This document shows, piece after piece, positions 32,693 through 41,761 of a stretch of DNA of 51,775 nucleotides. A model generated the notes under the pieces. The model was not told the origin of the DNA, ran no database searches, and saw nothing but the letters and a program-made list of their open reading frames with translations. The DNA is from Deltaproteobacteria bacterium (GTDB lineage: Bacteria > Desulfobacterota > Dissulfuribacteria > Dissulfuribacterales > QOAL01): the NCBI GenBank assembly GCA_026986785.1, contig JALSNW010000011.1:1-51775 (forward strand). The letters are read 5' to 3'. How positions within the stretch are numbered: position 1 is the first letter of the stretch; each line of letters begins with the position of its first letter. Made by a program: the position numbers and the translations under genes.

Positions 32693-35608
32693 TCAGTTTG
32701 TCTCCAGGATATCTTGGAAGATGCGAGATACCATGTGTCGCTGTTCCTGAAATGAATCGCCTGAAACCTTTGGCCCCTTCAAATCGAGTGTCAAGTGATT
32801 GACGTTTTTTCTGTAGAGATTGTATGAAGAGATCAGGACATCTGTCTGGTCTGGGGATAATAGGTGTAACCTGCCGAGAACCTTCAATAGATCTATGCAC
32901 CCGGTAAAGAAGGTGAGCTCTCTGTGCCTAACTGCATGCAACAAGACCAGGTATTGTACCAAGAATTCTATGTCCACCATGCCTCCAGGGTCTTTTTTCA
33001 GATGAAAAAAAGGGGCTTGTCCATCTCTGCCCCTTGCAGATCTCATTATTTTCCCCCTCATGTCAAGGACCTCTTTTGCCAATCTCCTCCTACTTCTCTT
33101 CGTCCTCAAGACATCTTTTCTTGTCCTTTCAAAAAGCAGGCCAGTATTTTTGTCTCCAGCTACAAACCTTGCCCTGATCAGGGCTTGATGTTCCCATGTC
33201 CATGCCTTATTTGTTTGATATTCTTTGAACCCCCTGATGTTACTGACAAGTATGCCCTGGGAGCCATTGGGGCGAAGGCGTGTGTCTATCTCATAGAGGA
33301 CCCCCTGGCTTGTCCTTGTAGTAAGGAGAAATATGAGCCTCTGGACAAGCCGGGAGAAAAAGTAGGTACTACCTCCAGTGTCATCGTCTTGCCTTATGGT
33401 TGATGCCAGGGGATCGTACAAAAATACGAGATCGAGATCCGAGGCATAGCCCATTTCTCGTCCGCCCATCTTTCCATAGGCGATTACAGCCATACCGCAA
33501 TCATTTACTGTGACAGGTTTGTGATAAAAGCCAGGTTCCCTTTCTGTCATATATGCGAGTGCGTTTGTAAAACAGTTTTCGAGTAGGACCCGTGCCAGAG
33601 AGGTCAACATCACCCCTGTTTGTATCACATCGACCAGGTTGTCGAGATCACAGGCTGCTACCTTGAGCACCTTGCCCTTTTTCAGCCTTCTAAGCTCGTC
33701 CATGAAAAGCTCGAGATCATTTTCGTCCATGGATTGGGTGAGGGCCGAGACCTGATCCTGGAGTTCCTTTCTGGACAGTGGCATGAAAAGATTTTCAGCA
33801 TCTATCAGTTCGTCCAACAATATAGGTTGTCTCGAAAGAAGGTCTGCAATCCATCTACTCTTTGAGCAAAGGTGTACCAAGTGTAAGAGGGCCTGGGGAT
33901 ATTCCACCAGAAGCATGAGATAGATACTCCTTTGTAATACAGCCTCTATGATGCGTATGCTCCCTGAAAGGGCCTTGTCTGGATCTGATGTCTTTGTGCA
34001 TGCTGCAATGATCCTTGGCATCAACTTGTCCAGGATCTCCCTTGTCTTTCCAGGTAGCAGTTGGATTTTGGGGGATGTCCTGAGGGATGCCAAGATGGAG
34101 ATTCCAGAGGAGAATCCGAGGGATTTCAGGAAATAAAATCCCTCTTGAGCCCTTGGATCTTCCCATGCGAGTAAGTATCTCTTGGGAAGGTCTCCAGAAT
34201 TGCCTTGCTTGATCCGTGGATGGGGCCTCGTCTGGGGCATGGCCTTCTTGGCTTTGGAAAAGAGCCCGGTAAAGATCGTGTGTACATGGCGCATGTGTCT
34301 GGAAAGACAGGTGCGAAATTCAGCCCAACTGGGGAAACCAGTGGCTACGGAGAGCCTCAAGCGCCTGTCATGATTTGAAGGGAGGTGGTGTTCTTGCTGA
34401 TCTGCGTATTCCTGAAGCCTGTTCTCCACTATTCTGAGAAAGACATAGGCCTGTTTCAGCCTATTCGCTGTCTCGCTATCCAAGAGAGAAAATCTCTCAA
34501 TCTGTTCAAGTGCCTTTAACAGGTATCTTTCCTGCAAGGCAGGGATGCGCCCACCTTTGAGCAATTGAAAGGTCTGGCAAATAAACTCTATATCTCTGAT
34601 CCCGCCTGGGCCCAGTTTGATATCGTCCTCAAGGGCCTTACTGTCCTGCTCGGCAAGTATCATGGCCTTCATCTGCCTGAGGGAATCTATTGTTGAGTAA
34701 TCGAGGTATTTGCGATAGACAAAGGGCTTGAGATGTTTTATCAGCTCGTTGCCCGCCTCTATGTCACCTGCCGCAGCCCGTGCTTTTATCATTGCGTATC
34801 GTTCCCACTGCCTGCCATAGTTTTCATAATATTCTTCCGCTGCATCTGCACACAGTACCAGGGGCCCCGAGTCTCCAAATGGTCTCAATCTCGTATCCAC
34901 CCTGAATACGAAACCGTCTTCTGTGTGTTGGGCCAGGCTCCTTATGAGACGTCTTGCAAGGTGAAGAAAGAACTCCTCATTGGAGATGTCCCTCTTGCCT
35001 CCAGAGGTATGCCCTGGCTCTGGATAGGCAAAGATGAGATCTATGTCAGATGAAAAGTTCAGCTCCCTTGCCCCCAGTTTGCCCATTGCGAGGACAATCA
35101 GGTCTTGGTGCCTGCCATCTGGATAAAGGGGGGTCCCAAATTGTTTCTCCAGATCTTGATAAAGCCATTCCAGGCTTAAGCGAATGCAGATGTCGGCGAG
35201 ATTCGAGAGCTCTGAAAGGGTCTCTTCGAGATGGGCCATGCCTGTGAGATCCCTCCAAGCAATCCTGAACATCTGCCTATTCCGGAATCTTCTGAGCCTG
35301 CGCATGAGTTCTTTCTCATCCTTGGCTTCTCTAATTGTGGAGGCCGCAACCTGGTAGATGTCCTTCATTCCCATTGGTGATAGGAGCTGTCCTCTTTGGA
35401 TCAGTTTCTCCAAGAGCCCAGGCTCCTTTGCAAGAGAAGAGGTAAGAAATCGGCTGAGCGGCAGGACCTTTGTAGTTATTTCAAGGAGTTCTTTCCCAAT
35501 CGAGCCATGATTTTCAAGCTGGCTCACAAGCCCTTTCCCTTCTTCGAGCAGGGGATCTGGATAATGAGAAATCTGTCGGAAGATATAGATAGATGAATTA
35601 TTATTCAT
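32693..35608 (-). CDS. glnE: Bifunctional glutamine synthetase adenylyltransferase/deadenylase
   Basis: Controls glutamine synthetase by adding or removing AMP in response to PII and glutamine. It is 971 aa with two nucleotidyltransferase domains. The first is near residue 180, with GKLGARELNFSSDIDL; the second is near residue 712, with GKMGGREMGYASDLDL. Each is followed by a helical GlnD-PII-uridylyltransferase-like domain. Both GG/GS...DxD signatures are intact, so both activities are likely. Length is normal. The STT3 gene follows by 14 bases and may be co-transcribed. No glnA or glnB is in the window. Confidence 0.96.
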   Translation of the reverse strand: MNNNSSIYIFRQISHYPDPLLEEGKGLVSQLENHGSIGKELLEITTKVLPLSRFLTSSLAKEPGLLEKLIQRGQLLSPMGMKDIYQVAASTIREAKDEKELMRRLRRFRNRQMFRIAWRDLTGMAHLEETLSELSNLADICIRLSLEWLYQDLEKQFGTPLYPDGRHQDLIVLAMGKLGARELNFSSDIDLIFAYPEPGHTSGGKRDISNEEFFLHLARRLIRSLAQHTEDGFVFRVDTRLRPFGDSGPLVLCADAAEEYYENYGRQWERYAMIKARAAAGDIEAGNELIKHLKPFVYRKYLDYSTIDSLRQMKAMILAEQDSKALEDDIKLGPGGIRDIEFICQTFQLLKGGRIPALQERYLLKALEQIERFSLLDSETANRLKQAYVFLRIVENRLQEYADQQEHHLPSNHDRRLRLSVATGFPSWAEFRTCLSRHMRHVHTIFTGLFSKAKKAMPQTRPHPRIKQGNSGDLPKRYLLAWEDPRAQEGFYFLKSLGFSSGISILASLRTSPKIQLLPGKTREILDKLMPRIIAACTKTSDPDKALSGSIRIIEAVLQRSIYLMLLVEYPQALLHLVHLCSKSRWIADLLSRQPILLDELIDAENLFMPLSRKELQDQVSALTQSMDENDLELFMDELRRLKKGKVLKVAACDLDNLVDVIQTGVMLTSLARVLLENCFTNALAYMTEREPGFYHKPVTVNDCGMAVIAYGKMGGREMGYASDLDLVFLYDPLASTIRQDDDTGGSTYFFSRLVQRLIFLLTTRTSQGVLYEIDTRLRPNGSQGILVSNIRGFKEYQTNKAWTWEHQALIRARFVAGDKNTGLLFERTRKDVLRTKRSRRRLAKEVLDMRGKIMRSARGRDGQAPFFHLKKDPGGMVDIEFLVQYLVLLHAVRHRELTFFTGCIDLLKVLGRLHLLSPDQTDVLISSYNLYRKNVNHLTLDLKGPKVSGDSFQEQRHMVSRIFQDILETN

Positions 35609-35648
35609 GATTTATCTTTTTAATATCAATAAGTTAAAAATATTTATA

Positions 35649-35677
35649 TTGCTCACTCAGGCGTTCTTTTCTATAGT
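35649..35677 (+). promoter_or_regulatory. Candidate promoter for the second TonB receptor operon
   Basis: TTGCTC, 17-base spacer, TATAGT. The -10 matches at five of six positions, the -35 only at three. About 50 bases separate it from the GTG start at 35730. Confidence 0.4.
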
Positions 35678-35729
35678 TGTGTAGTATCGCACAAATGCTA
35701 TACCAATATTTTTATCCAGGAGAATTTAG

Positions 35730-37655
35730 GTGAGAAATAGATTCCTTATCCTGGCTTTTGCCCTGATGCTTTGGTCATCGCCGTGCCAAGCCGATATCCA
35801 AGGTAAGGAGATCCTCTTGTTTCAAGAGATTCCACGGGTGTTTTCCGCCTCCAGGCACGTGTTGACCGTGCTTGAGTCTCCAGCTACTGCCACGATAATT
35901 ACAAGACAAGATATTGTCCACAGCGGTTACAACTGTGTTGGTGCATTACTAAGATACGTAGCTGGTGTGAACTTTTTCCAGACCAGCGATGCCTGCTACA
36001 ACATAGGAATGAGGGGGGTAAATGGTCTACAGGCCAACAATGTACTCATCTTGGTGGATGGAAGGCCCATTTACTCACCTGTCAGGAATACTAACCAATG
36101 TGCCCTTATCCCAGAAGTGCCCGATGACATAGAAAAGATAGAAGTGGTGCGCGGTCCTGGATCCGTGCTCTACGGCTCCAATGCATTTTCAGGGGTGATA
36201 AATATCATAACTCGATCGCCCGAGGCTATTCACGGCGTGGAGCTTACGGGTTCAGGAGGGACCTTCAGCGACTACCTGTATAGTTTGACATCAGGAGAAC
36301 GGTTTGGCAAATGGTCTGTCAAGCTCGTCAGTGCATGGACCCAGAGAAATTCCACTCAGGAACACGATGAGCAGGTGAGGGGTATCTGGAAGATGTCCGG
36401 GGAGGTCAATTATGAAGGCAGACCTGGTAATAACTATAACTTGAGCTTCGGGTTTTCAAAGGGAAAATTGCTGGTTGCATCTGCAACTGTCCTGAATCCA
36501 TTCGATCAAGATGGTTTCGATGGTTTTTTGAGGAGCAGATTCAACTGGGACGACCTGAAGTTGGATATATGGTGGCGTCACTTCGACACCACGGGAGACG
36601 ATGTTTTTGAAGCGAGCAACCTCAAGTGGAGATTCGATCATATAGATCTCCTCTTAGAGGATAGTTTCAAATTTGGGCCCCACACTCTGATAGGTGGCAT
36701 TGAAGGGCGTTTTGCCAGCTTTGGGGCTACTACCTATGATCATTGGCACAATCAATTCATAGGTAGCCTGTTTGCAGAAAACCGCTGGAGGTTCAGCTCC
36801 AGGATAGATATCTTTACGGGCCTGCGGGTCGATTACCATACCGAGGCCCAAGAGGCCTTGTCACCAAGGCTCAGTGTGGTCTATTCCCTTGGGGAAAATC
36901 AGTCTCTGAGATTTTCTGCTTCGAGGGCATTCAATTATCCTTCTTATTTACAAAACTATGCCCTGCTTGTAACGGACCATTTCGTTCATCTGGGAAACGA
37001 AGACCTGGATCCAGAGAAGCTCACAAGTTTCGAGCTTGCCTATCAACTTTTCAATCCGAGTGGTATCTCCATGTCGAGCTCTGTTTTTTACAATTATTAT
37101 AGTGACATAATAGATATGAAACGCCGAAATGGAGACGATGACTACTATCTGACCTATGAAAACCTCTATGACATATACCAATACGGTGTCGAACTCGGGT
37201 TTCAGTACAGGTATATGAGAAATCTGCTACTTCGAGCCAATTATAGCTATGTCTGGAAGCAGAAGAAACACGGAATAACCTTTGGCCCTGTGCCTGCTAA
37301 TCAGATCAACGGCGAGATCAGATACGATTTTGACCGGGGTTTCTGGGTGGATTTCAGGCTTCATTGGCAGGACAGATCTGATTATTCCACAGGTGTTGTG
37401 ACATCGTTGTCAAATGTATCAAGCACTGTTGGTTTTTCTGGCCAATCACCGCTTTTGCCCATGCAGTCTGCATCAGAATGGCAAAAACTAGAAGGTTTCA
37501 CCATAGCTGACCTGTCTGCGGGTTTTATATCCCCAGACAAGAGGTGGAATTTTGCAGCTGCTGTACACAATCTTTTCCATAGTACCCACAGGGAATTCCC
37601 TGGAGGGTGGAATTCCGATACAACATTCACCATAAGACTCAGCGTATATTTTTAG
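35730..37655 (+). CDS. TonB-dependent outer-membrane receptor (locus B)
   Basis: Outer-membrane receptor, 641 aa. Signal peptide about 1-22. A stretch near 26-36 (EILLFQEIPRV) may serve as TonB box. The plug domain (about 40-155) has ATIITRQDIVHSG, VLILVDGRPIYSPV and IEVVRGPGSVLYGSNAFSG. The barrel ends in Phe. It is similar in plug motifs to the receptor at 17245-19275 and likewise lacks a FecA-type signalling domain. The GTG start is supported by AGGAGA seven bases ahead. It heads an operon with a solute-binding protein (8-base gap), a sensor kinase and a REC-kinase fusion, with no transporter genes, pointing to outer-membrane sensing. Confidence 0.88.
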   Translation: MRNRFLILAFALMLWSSPCQADIQGKEILLFQEIPRVFSASRHVLTVLESPATATIITRQDIVHSGYNCVGALLRYVAGVNFFQTSDACYNIGMRGVNGLQANNVLILVDGRPIYSPVRNTNQCALIPEVPDDIEKIEVVRGPGSVLYGSNAFSGVINIITRSPEAIHGVELTGSGGTFSDYLYSLTSGERFGKWSVKLVSAWTQRNSTQEHDEQVRGIWKMSGEVNYEGRPGNNYNLSFGFSKGKLLVASATVLNPFDQDGFDGFLRSRFNWDDLKLDIWWRHFDTTGDDVFEASNLKWRFDHIDLLLEDSFKFGPHTLIGGIEGRFASFGATTYDHWHNQFIGSLFAENRWRFSSRIDIFTGLRVDYHTEAQEALSPRLSVVYSLGENQSLRFSASRAFNYPSYLQNYALLVTDHFVHLGNEDLDPEKLTSFELAYQLFNPSGISMSSSVFYNYYSDIIDMKRRNGDDDYYLTYENLYDIYQYGVELGFQYRYMRNLLLRANYSYVWKQKKHGITFGPVPANQINGEIRYDFDRGFWVDFRLHWQDRSDYSTGVVTSLSNVSSTVGFSGQSPLLPMQSASEWQKLEGFTIADLSAGFISPDKRWNFAAAVHNLFHSTHREFPGGWNSDTTFTIRLSVYF

Positions 37656-37662
37656 GGGCTGT

Positions 37663-38598
37663 ATGAAAAAGATCACCTGCAGAGAATTGTTCCTATTGTT
37701 AGTGATCTTTTTCCTCTATCAGCCTTTCTTGGATGTATCAGGGGCAACCTGCAATGGCCAAAAGGCATTCATAGTTGTCTCAAACCATTTTGGACCCTAT
37801 ATTACAGCATCCAATGCCTTGGAGAAGCAGCTAAGACACAAGTGCCCAGGTCTGTTTGTAAACAAGATCTTTTTGGACCATGAAAACGACTTGAGGGACA
37901 GGCTGGGCAAGTCAGCAGTGGCTGTCTTTTTCCCTGTAGGGACCAAGGCAGCCACTGTCATCCACAATTTGTTTCCCAGGACCCCAATGGTGTTTTCTAT
38001 GGTGTTGGACCCTGCTCCTGTCCTGAGACATGACCCTTATTCATATGGTGTTGTACTCGATATACCTTATGGTCAAATCTTGAAGCGGCTTCGTATGCTG
38101 GTGCCAAATGTCTCGAGAATAGGGATGTTATATACCGATGAATCGAGAGGGATTGTCAACCGGATAATCAATGACCTGGATGGGATGGATATACGATTCA
38201 TTATCATCAAGCTCGATTCCCCGGAACAACTCCATGAGAAACTGGAAGAGAGTTTCCGCAAGGCCGATGCCCTGATTGCCATACCCGACAGTAACATCTA
38301 TAACAGTATCCTGGCACCGAGAATTATTTTTGAGGCCATTCGGCACAAGAGACCTTTCGTTGGGCTATCGAAAAACTTCACCCTCTCCGGGGCCCTGTTC
38401 TCTCTAGACTGTGATTACAAAGACGTAGGCATTCAGGCAGCCGACGTAGGGGTGGAAATACTGTCAGATCGAAGACCTGAAAAAAAGATACAATACCCCA
38501 GGAAATTTACGGGTTACCTCAACATGCATACTGCCAGGTTGATAGGATTGTCACCAGGGCCCAAGATACGAAAGGCCTTTAGGATTGTTGCATATTGA
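37663..38598 (+). CDS. ABC-type periplasmic solute-binding protein (TrpX/PF04392-like)
   Basis: Exported 311-aa protein with a signal peptide (about 1-27) and the two-lobed fold of the ABC_sub_bind family. Visible motifs are FFPVGTKAA, PMVFSMVLDP, IGMLYTDES, ADALIAIPDS and the KRPFVGLSKNF segment that usually lines the cleft. No ATPase or permease gene accompanies it. It sits between a TonB receptor and a CHASE8-like kinase, so it probably delivers a bound ligand to that kinase instead of feeding a transporter (inference). It takes the place that the YfiR-like protein has in the locus at 14475-19666. Family members bind amino acids or related small molecules; the ligand here is unknown. Confidence 0.8.
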   Translation: MKKITCRELFLLLVIFFLYQPFLDVSGATCNGQKAFIVVSNHFGPYITASNALEKQLRHKCPGLFVNKIFLDHENDLRDRLGKSAVAVFFPVGTKAATVIHNLFPRTPMVFSMVLDPAPVLRHDPYSYGVVLDIPYGQILKRLRMLVPNVSRIGMLYTDESRGIVNRIINDLDGMDIRFIIIKLDSPEQLHEKLEESFRKADALIAIPDSNIYNSILAPRIIFEAIRHKRPFVGLSKNFTLSGALFSLDCDYKDVGIQAADVGVEILSDRRPEKKIQYPRKFTGYLNMHTARLIGLSPGPKIRKAFRIVAY

Positions 38599-38634
38599 CC
38601 TGTGATGGTTTGACGGAAGAGTACTGAAAAACAC

Positions 38635-40317
38635 ATGAAGGCAAGGCTGGCACTCAAGTTCGCAGTGTTCACAACGGCTATTCTCGCTGTGAGTTTTGTT
38701 ACCCTTGGGGTGTTCTTTGTCAACAAGCAGAGAACCGTGGTGCTCCATGACCTGGAACAGCTCGCAACTGCCCTTGCTACCAATCTTGCAGCCAATAGTG
38801 CCTTTGGGATCGTTACCAGGAACAAGGACCATCTCGAAAATCTCCTCAGGTCCCTGGCCAATGTCAGGGATATAAAATTTTCATGGATAGAGGACAGGTC
38901 TGGAAAACTTTTGGCCTATTTTGGCCAGGCCCCATTGGAATTGTTCGAGGAGATACGGTTGAGATTCCATAGAAATCAGCACGATAGTGGTGGCAACAAC
39001 AGGAAGATAGATGACGGTTTTTGGCAAACCCCACAGGTCATGTTGCCCAAGAGATTCCCTGGCCTCTTGATAGCCTCAGCCCCTGTTATAGGGCCTGCGC
39101 CTGTGAGCAGGGAGGCCTTGATACTCGATTCTCACGGGAAAAAAGGTAGAAAGATAAGATTGGGGGCAGTCTTTGTCGGTATGTCTCTAAAAAGGGTGGA
39201 CAAGGATATCTTGTCTGCCAAGAAACAGTCTCTGGCTATCATATCAGTGGTGGCCCTTGTTTCTCTGGTACTGACCATCGTTGTGGTCCACGTGATCACG
39301 AGTCCGATCTACAGATTGAAGGCAGCAGCAGAACAGGTCATGGAGGGGATCAATCCCCCGTTCGTAACAGTAAGGTCAAGGGATGAGATCAGAGACCTTG
39401 CAGAGGCCTTCAACAAGATGGTCAGCCAATTGATGTCTGGTAAAGAGGCCTTGGAAAAGGCCTATGTCGAGCTTGAACGGGTGAATGCAAGCCTTGAAGA
39501 AAAGGTGGCCCAGAGGACAAAGGTGTTGCAAAATACAGTGGAAGAGTTGACTGCTGCCCGGGATGAGCTTGAGAAGGCATACAATGAGATGAAGGCCATG
39601 TATCTTGCAAAGGCGGCATTTTTGAGAACGGCTTCTCACGAACTGCGTACCCCTTTGACTGCCATAAAGGCCAATATAGATTACCTGTGGACGTATCTGC
39701 GGGATGAATTGGGAGAAGAGGCAAGAGAGATAGTCGAGGCAGTCCACAAAAATAGCAACAACATGAGGGTAATGGTGGAACAGATGTTGACAATGGTGCG
39801 TATTGATGCCGATTCCATGCCTCTGAGCCTGGAGGCAGTGAATCTCAGAGAGCTCGTAGCAGGTGCCATCTCTGAACTCAAGGGCCTTCAAGAGGGGAGG
39901 CAGACCAGGGTAGAGATCCCTGATGATCTTTATTTAGAGTGTGATAGTGTGAAGATCCACGACCTATGTTTCAACATCTTGAGTAACGCCTACAGGTATA
40001 CTTCTGAAAGCGGGATTGTAACCATAACTGCCAGGATATCCGATGATCATGTCCTGCTTACATTCAGTGACAATGGAGAAGGTATACCACCAGAGCATCT
40101 GCCCAACATCTTTGAACCATTTTATCAGGCCCATACGGAAAAAGGTGGATCAGGGCTCGGCCTGGCCATAGTCAAGGCCATAGTGGAAAAACACCGTGGG
40201 ACCATAGAGGTTGAATCTGTACTGGGCCAGGGTACAACCTTTACCATAACCATACCGAGGTTTTTCGATCATCTGAACATGGAGAAAGGCAAACGGCAAG
40301 ATGGATTCGTTGGATAA
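38635..40317 (+). CDS. CHASE8-like/HAMP sensor histidine kinase
   Basis: Inner-membrane sensor kinase, 560 aa. First membrane helix about 8-28. The periplasmic part (about 30-195) opens with a CHASE8-like pattern, NLAANSAFGIVTRN. The second helix is about 203-225, HAMP about 226-280 (TSPIYRLKAAAEQV), and a long coiled coil about 280-330. HisKA carries RTASHELRTPLTAI (H335). HATPase has the N box NILSNAYRY and intact GEGIP and GSGLGL boxes. It keeps the coiled-coil motif EEKVAQRT seen in the kinase at 3019. It overlaps the following REC-kinase by 17 bases, so the two are coupled and probable partners. Confidence 0.9.
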   Translation: MKARLALKFAVFTTAILAVSFVTLGVFFVNKQRTVVLHDLEQLATALATNLAANSAFGIVTRNKDHLENLLRSLANVRDIKFSWIEDRSGKLLAYFGQAPLELFEEIRLRFHRNQHDSGGNNRKIDDGFWQTPQVMLPKRFPGLLIASAPVIGPAPVSREALILDSHGKKGRKIRLGAVFVGMSLKRVDKDILSAKKQSLAIISVVALVSLVLTIVVVHVITSPIYRLKAAAEQVMEGINPPFVTVRSRDEIRDLAEAFNKMVSQLMSGKEALEKAYVELERVNASLEEKVAQRTKVLQNTVEELTAARDELEKAYNEMKAMYLAKAAFLRTASHELRTPLTAIKANIDYLWTYLRDELGEEAREIVEAVHKNSNNMRVMVEQMLTMVRIDADSMPLSLEAVNLRELVAGAISELKGLQEGRQTRVEIPDDLYLECDSVKIHDLCFNILSNAYRYTSESGIVTITARISDDHVLLTFSDNGEGIPPEHLPNIFEPFYQAHTEKGGSGLGLAIVKAIVEKHRGTIEVESVLGQGTTFTITIPRFFDHLNMEKGKRQDGFVG

Positions 40318-41443
40318 AGAAGTCGACCATGGACAACAGGACAAGCGGACTTTCAATGCCTTGGAATCCAGGGACAGGATACTCCTCATAGAGGATTTCG
40401 AGGACACTGTCAGGATCATCAAGAGGCTTCTTGAAAGGAATGGCTACCAAGTGGAGACCGCTTTCACCATCAACGAGGCAAAGAGATTACTCGAGACCAC
40501 GATCCTCGATGCCATAATACTCGATATAAACCTGCCGGATGGAAGTGGTCTTGATTTTTTGAAGGATCTCAGGAAGATCTATCCCGATACCCCAGTGATC
40601 ATGCTCACGGCCTACACAGAGCTGGAAAATGCTGTGCGTTCACTCCAAGAAGGGGTGGATGATTTCATCCCCAAGCCCTTTGACAATAGTTACCTCATCC
40701 ATTCCATAGCCAAGGCAGTGGAGAAGAGGCGGTTGAAGGAGAGGCTAAGGAGCTCGGAAAAGTTCAGGGTACTGGCCGAGATGGCAGCAGGTGTGGCACA
40801 TGACTTCAACAATCTTCTTCATACCATGTCCACTCATATCTATCTATTGATGAAAAAGGTCCACGTAGATGCAGACTCAAAAGGCCATATCGAGGCCTTG
40901 AAAACTGCTATTGATGATGCGGCAGAGATAGTCAAACGATTGAATACGTTGGGTAATCCGAGCCATAACGATCTGCAGATCATAGATCTTGCCGCCCTGA
41001 TCAAGGATACACTCTTGATGACGAGGCCCAAATGGCACCACGGCCCGAGACGGTATGGAAAAGAGATCGAACTCATTACCCGTCTCGACAACGATATCTA
41101 TGTCAAGGTGAATGCGTCAGAGATTAGGGAGGTCTTTACAAACCTCATCTTCAATGCGGTGGAGGCAATGCCCTCAGGGGGGCAACTCATCCTGGAGACC
41201 GTATGTAGGGGAGGCAAGGTCGTGTGTTCTATCCAGGATACAGGGGTAGGCATAGCGCCTGAACTGATAAACAGGATCTTTGACCCTTTTTTTACCACCA
41301 AGGGCAGTGGCTCTGGCTTGGGGCTTTCCATCTCTTACGCCATTATTGAAAAACACGGGGGAGAGATGACAGTAAAAAGTTACCCGGGAAAGGGTACGAT
41401 CTTTTTCATCTCCTTGCCGTTGGTAGAAGAACTATCCAATTGA
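40301..41443 (+). CDS. Receiver-histidine kinase fusion (REC-HisKA-HATPase)
   Basis: Soluble 380-aa protein. The N-terminal receiver (about 27-145) has LLIEDFED, phospho-acceptor D75 in ILDINLPDGSG, the MLTAY Thr region and the conserved Lys in FIPKPFD. The HisKA has the GVAHDFNN variant (H167) typical of NtrB-like kinases that follow receivers. HATPase has NLIFNAVEAM, GVGI and GSGLGLS boxes intact. It is likely phosphorylated by the membrane kinase whose 3' end it overlaps and then signals onward through its own kinase core. No HPt or DNA-binding output is encoded in the operon. Confidence 0.88.
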   Translation: MDSLDKEVDHGQQDKRTFNALESRDRILLIEDFEDTVRIIKRLLERNGYQVETAFTINEAKRLLETTILDAIILDINLPDGSGLDFLKDLRKIYPDTPVIMLTAYTELENAVRSLQEGVDDFIPKPFDNSYLIHSIAKAVEKRRLKERLRSSEKFRVLAEMAAGVAHDFNNLLHTMSTHIYLLMKKVHVDADSKGHIEALKTAIDDAAEIVKRLNTLGNPSHNDLQIIDLAALIKDTLLMTRPKWHHGPRRYGKEIELITRLDNDIYVKVNASEIREVFTNLIFNAVEAMPSGGQLILETVCRGGKVVCSIQDTGVGIAPELINRIFDPFFTTKGSGSGLGLSISYAIIEKHGGEMTVKSYPGKGTIFFISLPLVEELSN

Positions 41444-41458
41444 CGATCCTTGTATCCT

Positions 41459-41653
41459 TCAGCATTGTTTATGCCTGAGTAGTTCCTCTATCATCTCATT
41501 GTGGATATCCAGGATGGACATGCCTGTTTCATGGACAGTCATCCAGACACATCGTCTGAATGCCCTGTATAGATCTGGCCTTACCTGTATACTAAGGATC
41601 TCGTAGTCCTTTTCGCCTTCATCCGTGTATCTTTTATCGCTATGATTTGCCAT
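41459..41653 (-). CDS. Small hypothetical protein, possibly ribbon-helix-helix
   Basis: 64-aa protein I cannot assign. A charged N-terminus is followed by YEILSIQVRPDLYRAFRR, a strand-then-helix pattern like ribbon-helix-helix DNA-binding proteins, and then a second helix IHNEMIEELLR. It is convergent with the REC-kinase gene (15-base gap) and divergent from waaF. The ribosome binding site is weak (AGGATT, about ten bases ahead). The residue pattern looks protein-like and no alternative gene fits this 300-base gap, so I keep it with moderate confidence. If real, it could be the missing transcriptional output of the locus, which is a guess. Confidence 0.5.
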   Translation of the reverse strand: MANHSDKRYTDEGEKDYEILSIQVRPDLYRAFRRCVWMTVHETGMSILDIHNEMIEELLRHKQC

Positions 41654-41761
41654 TTGTGTTGCTAATCCTGCATATTTTTCTTAAAAGTCTTCCTGTGTCT
41701 ATGCAAACTGGTATCGATCTCGATGGCCATTATCATTTACTGCCACGGCTGAGGAAAATCA

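Noticed and set aside
32679-32900. Upstream extension of the STT3 frame
   Set aside because: It would lie wholly inside glnE and add non-family residues. TTG at 32678 has AGGAGG at the right distance.
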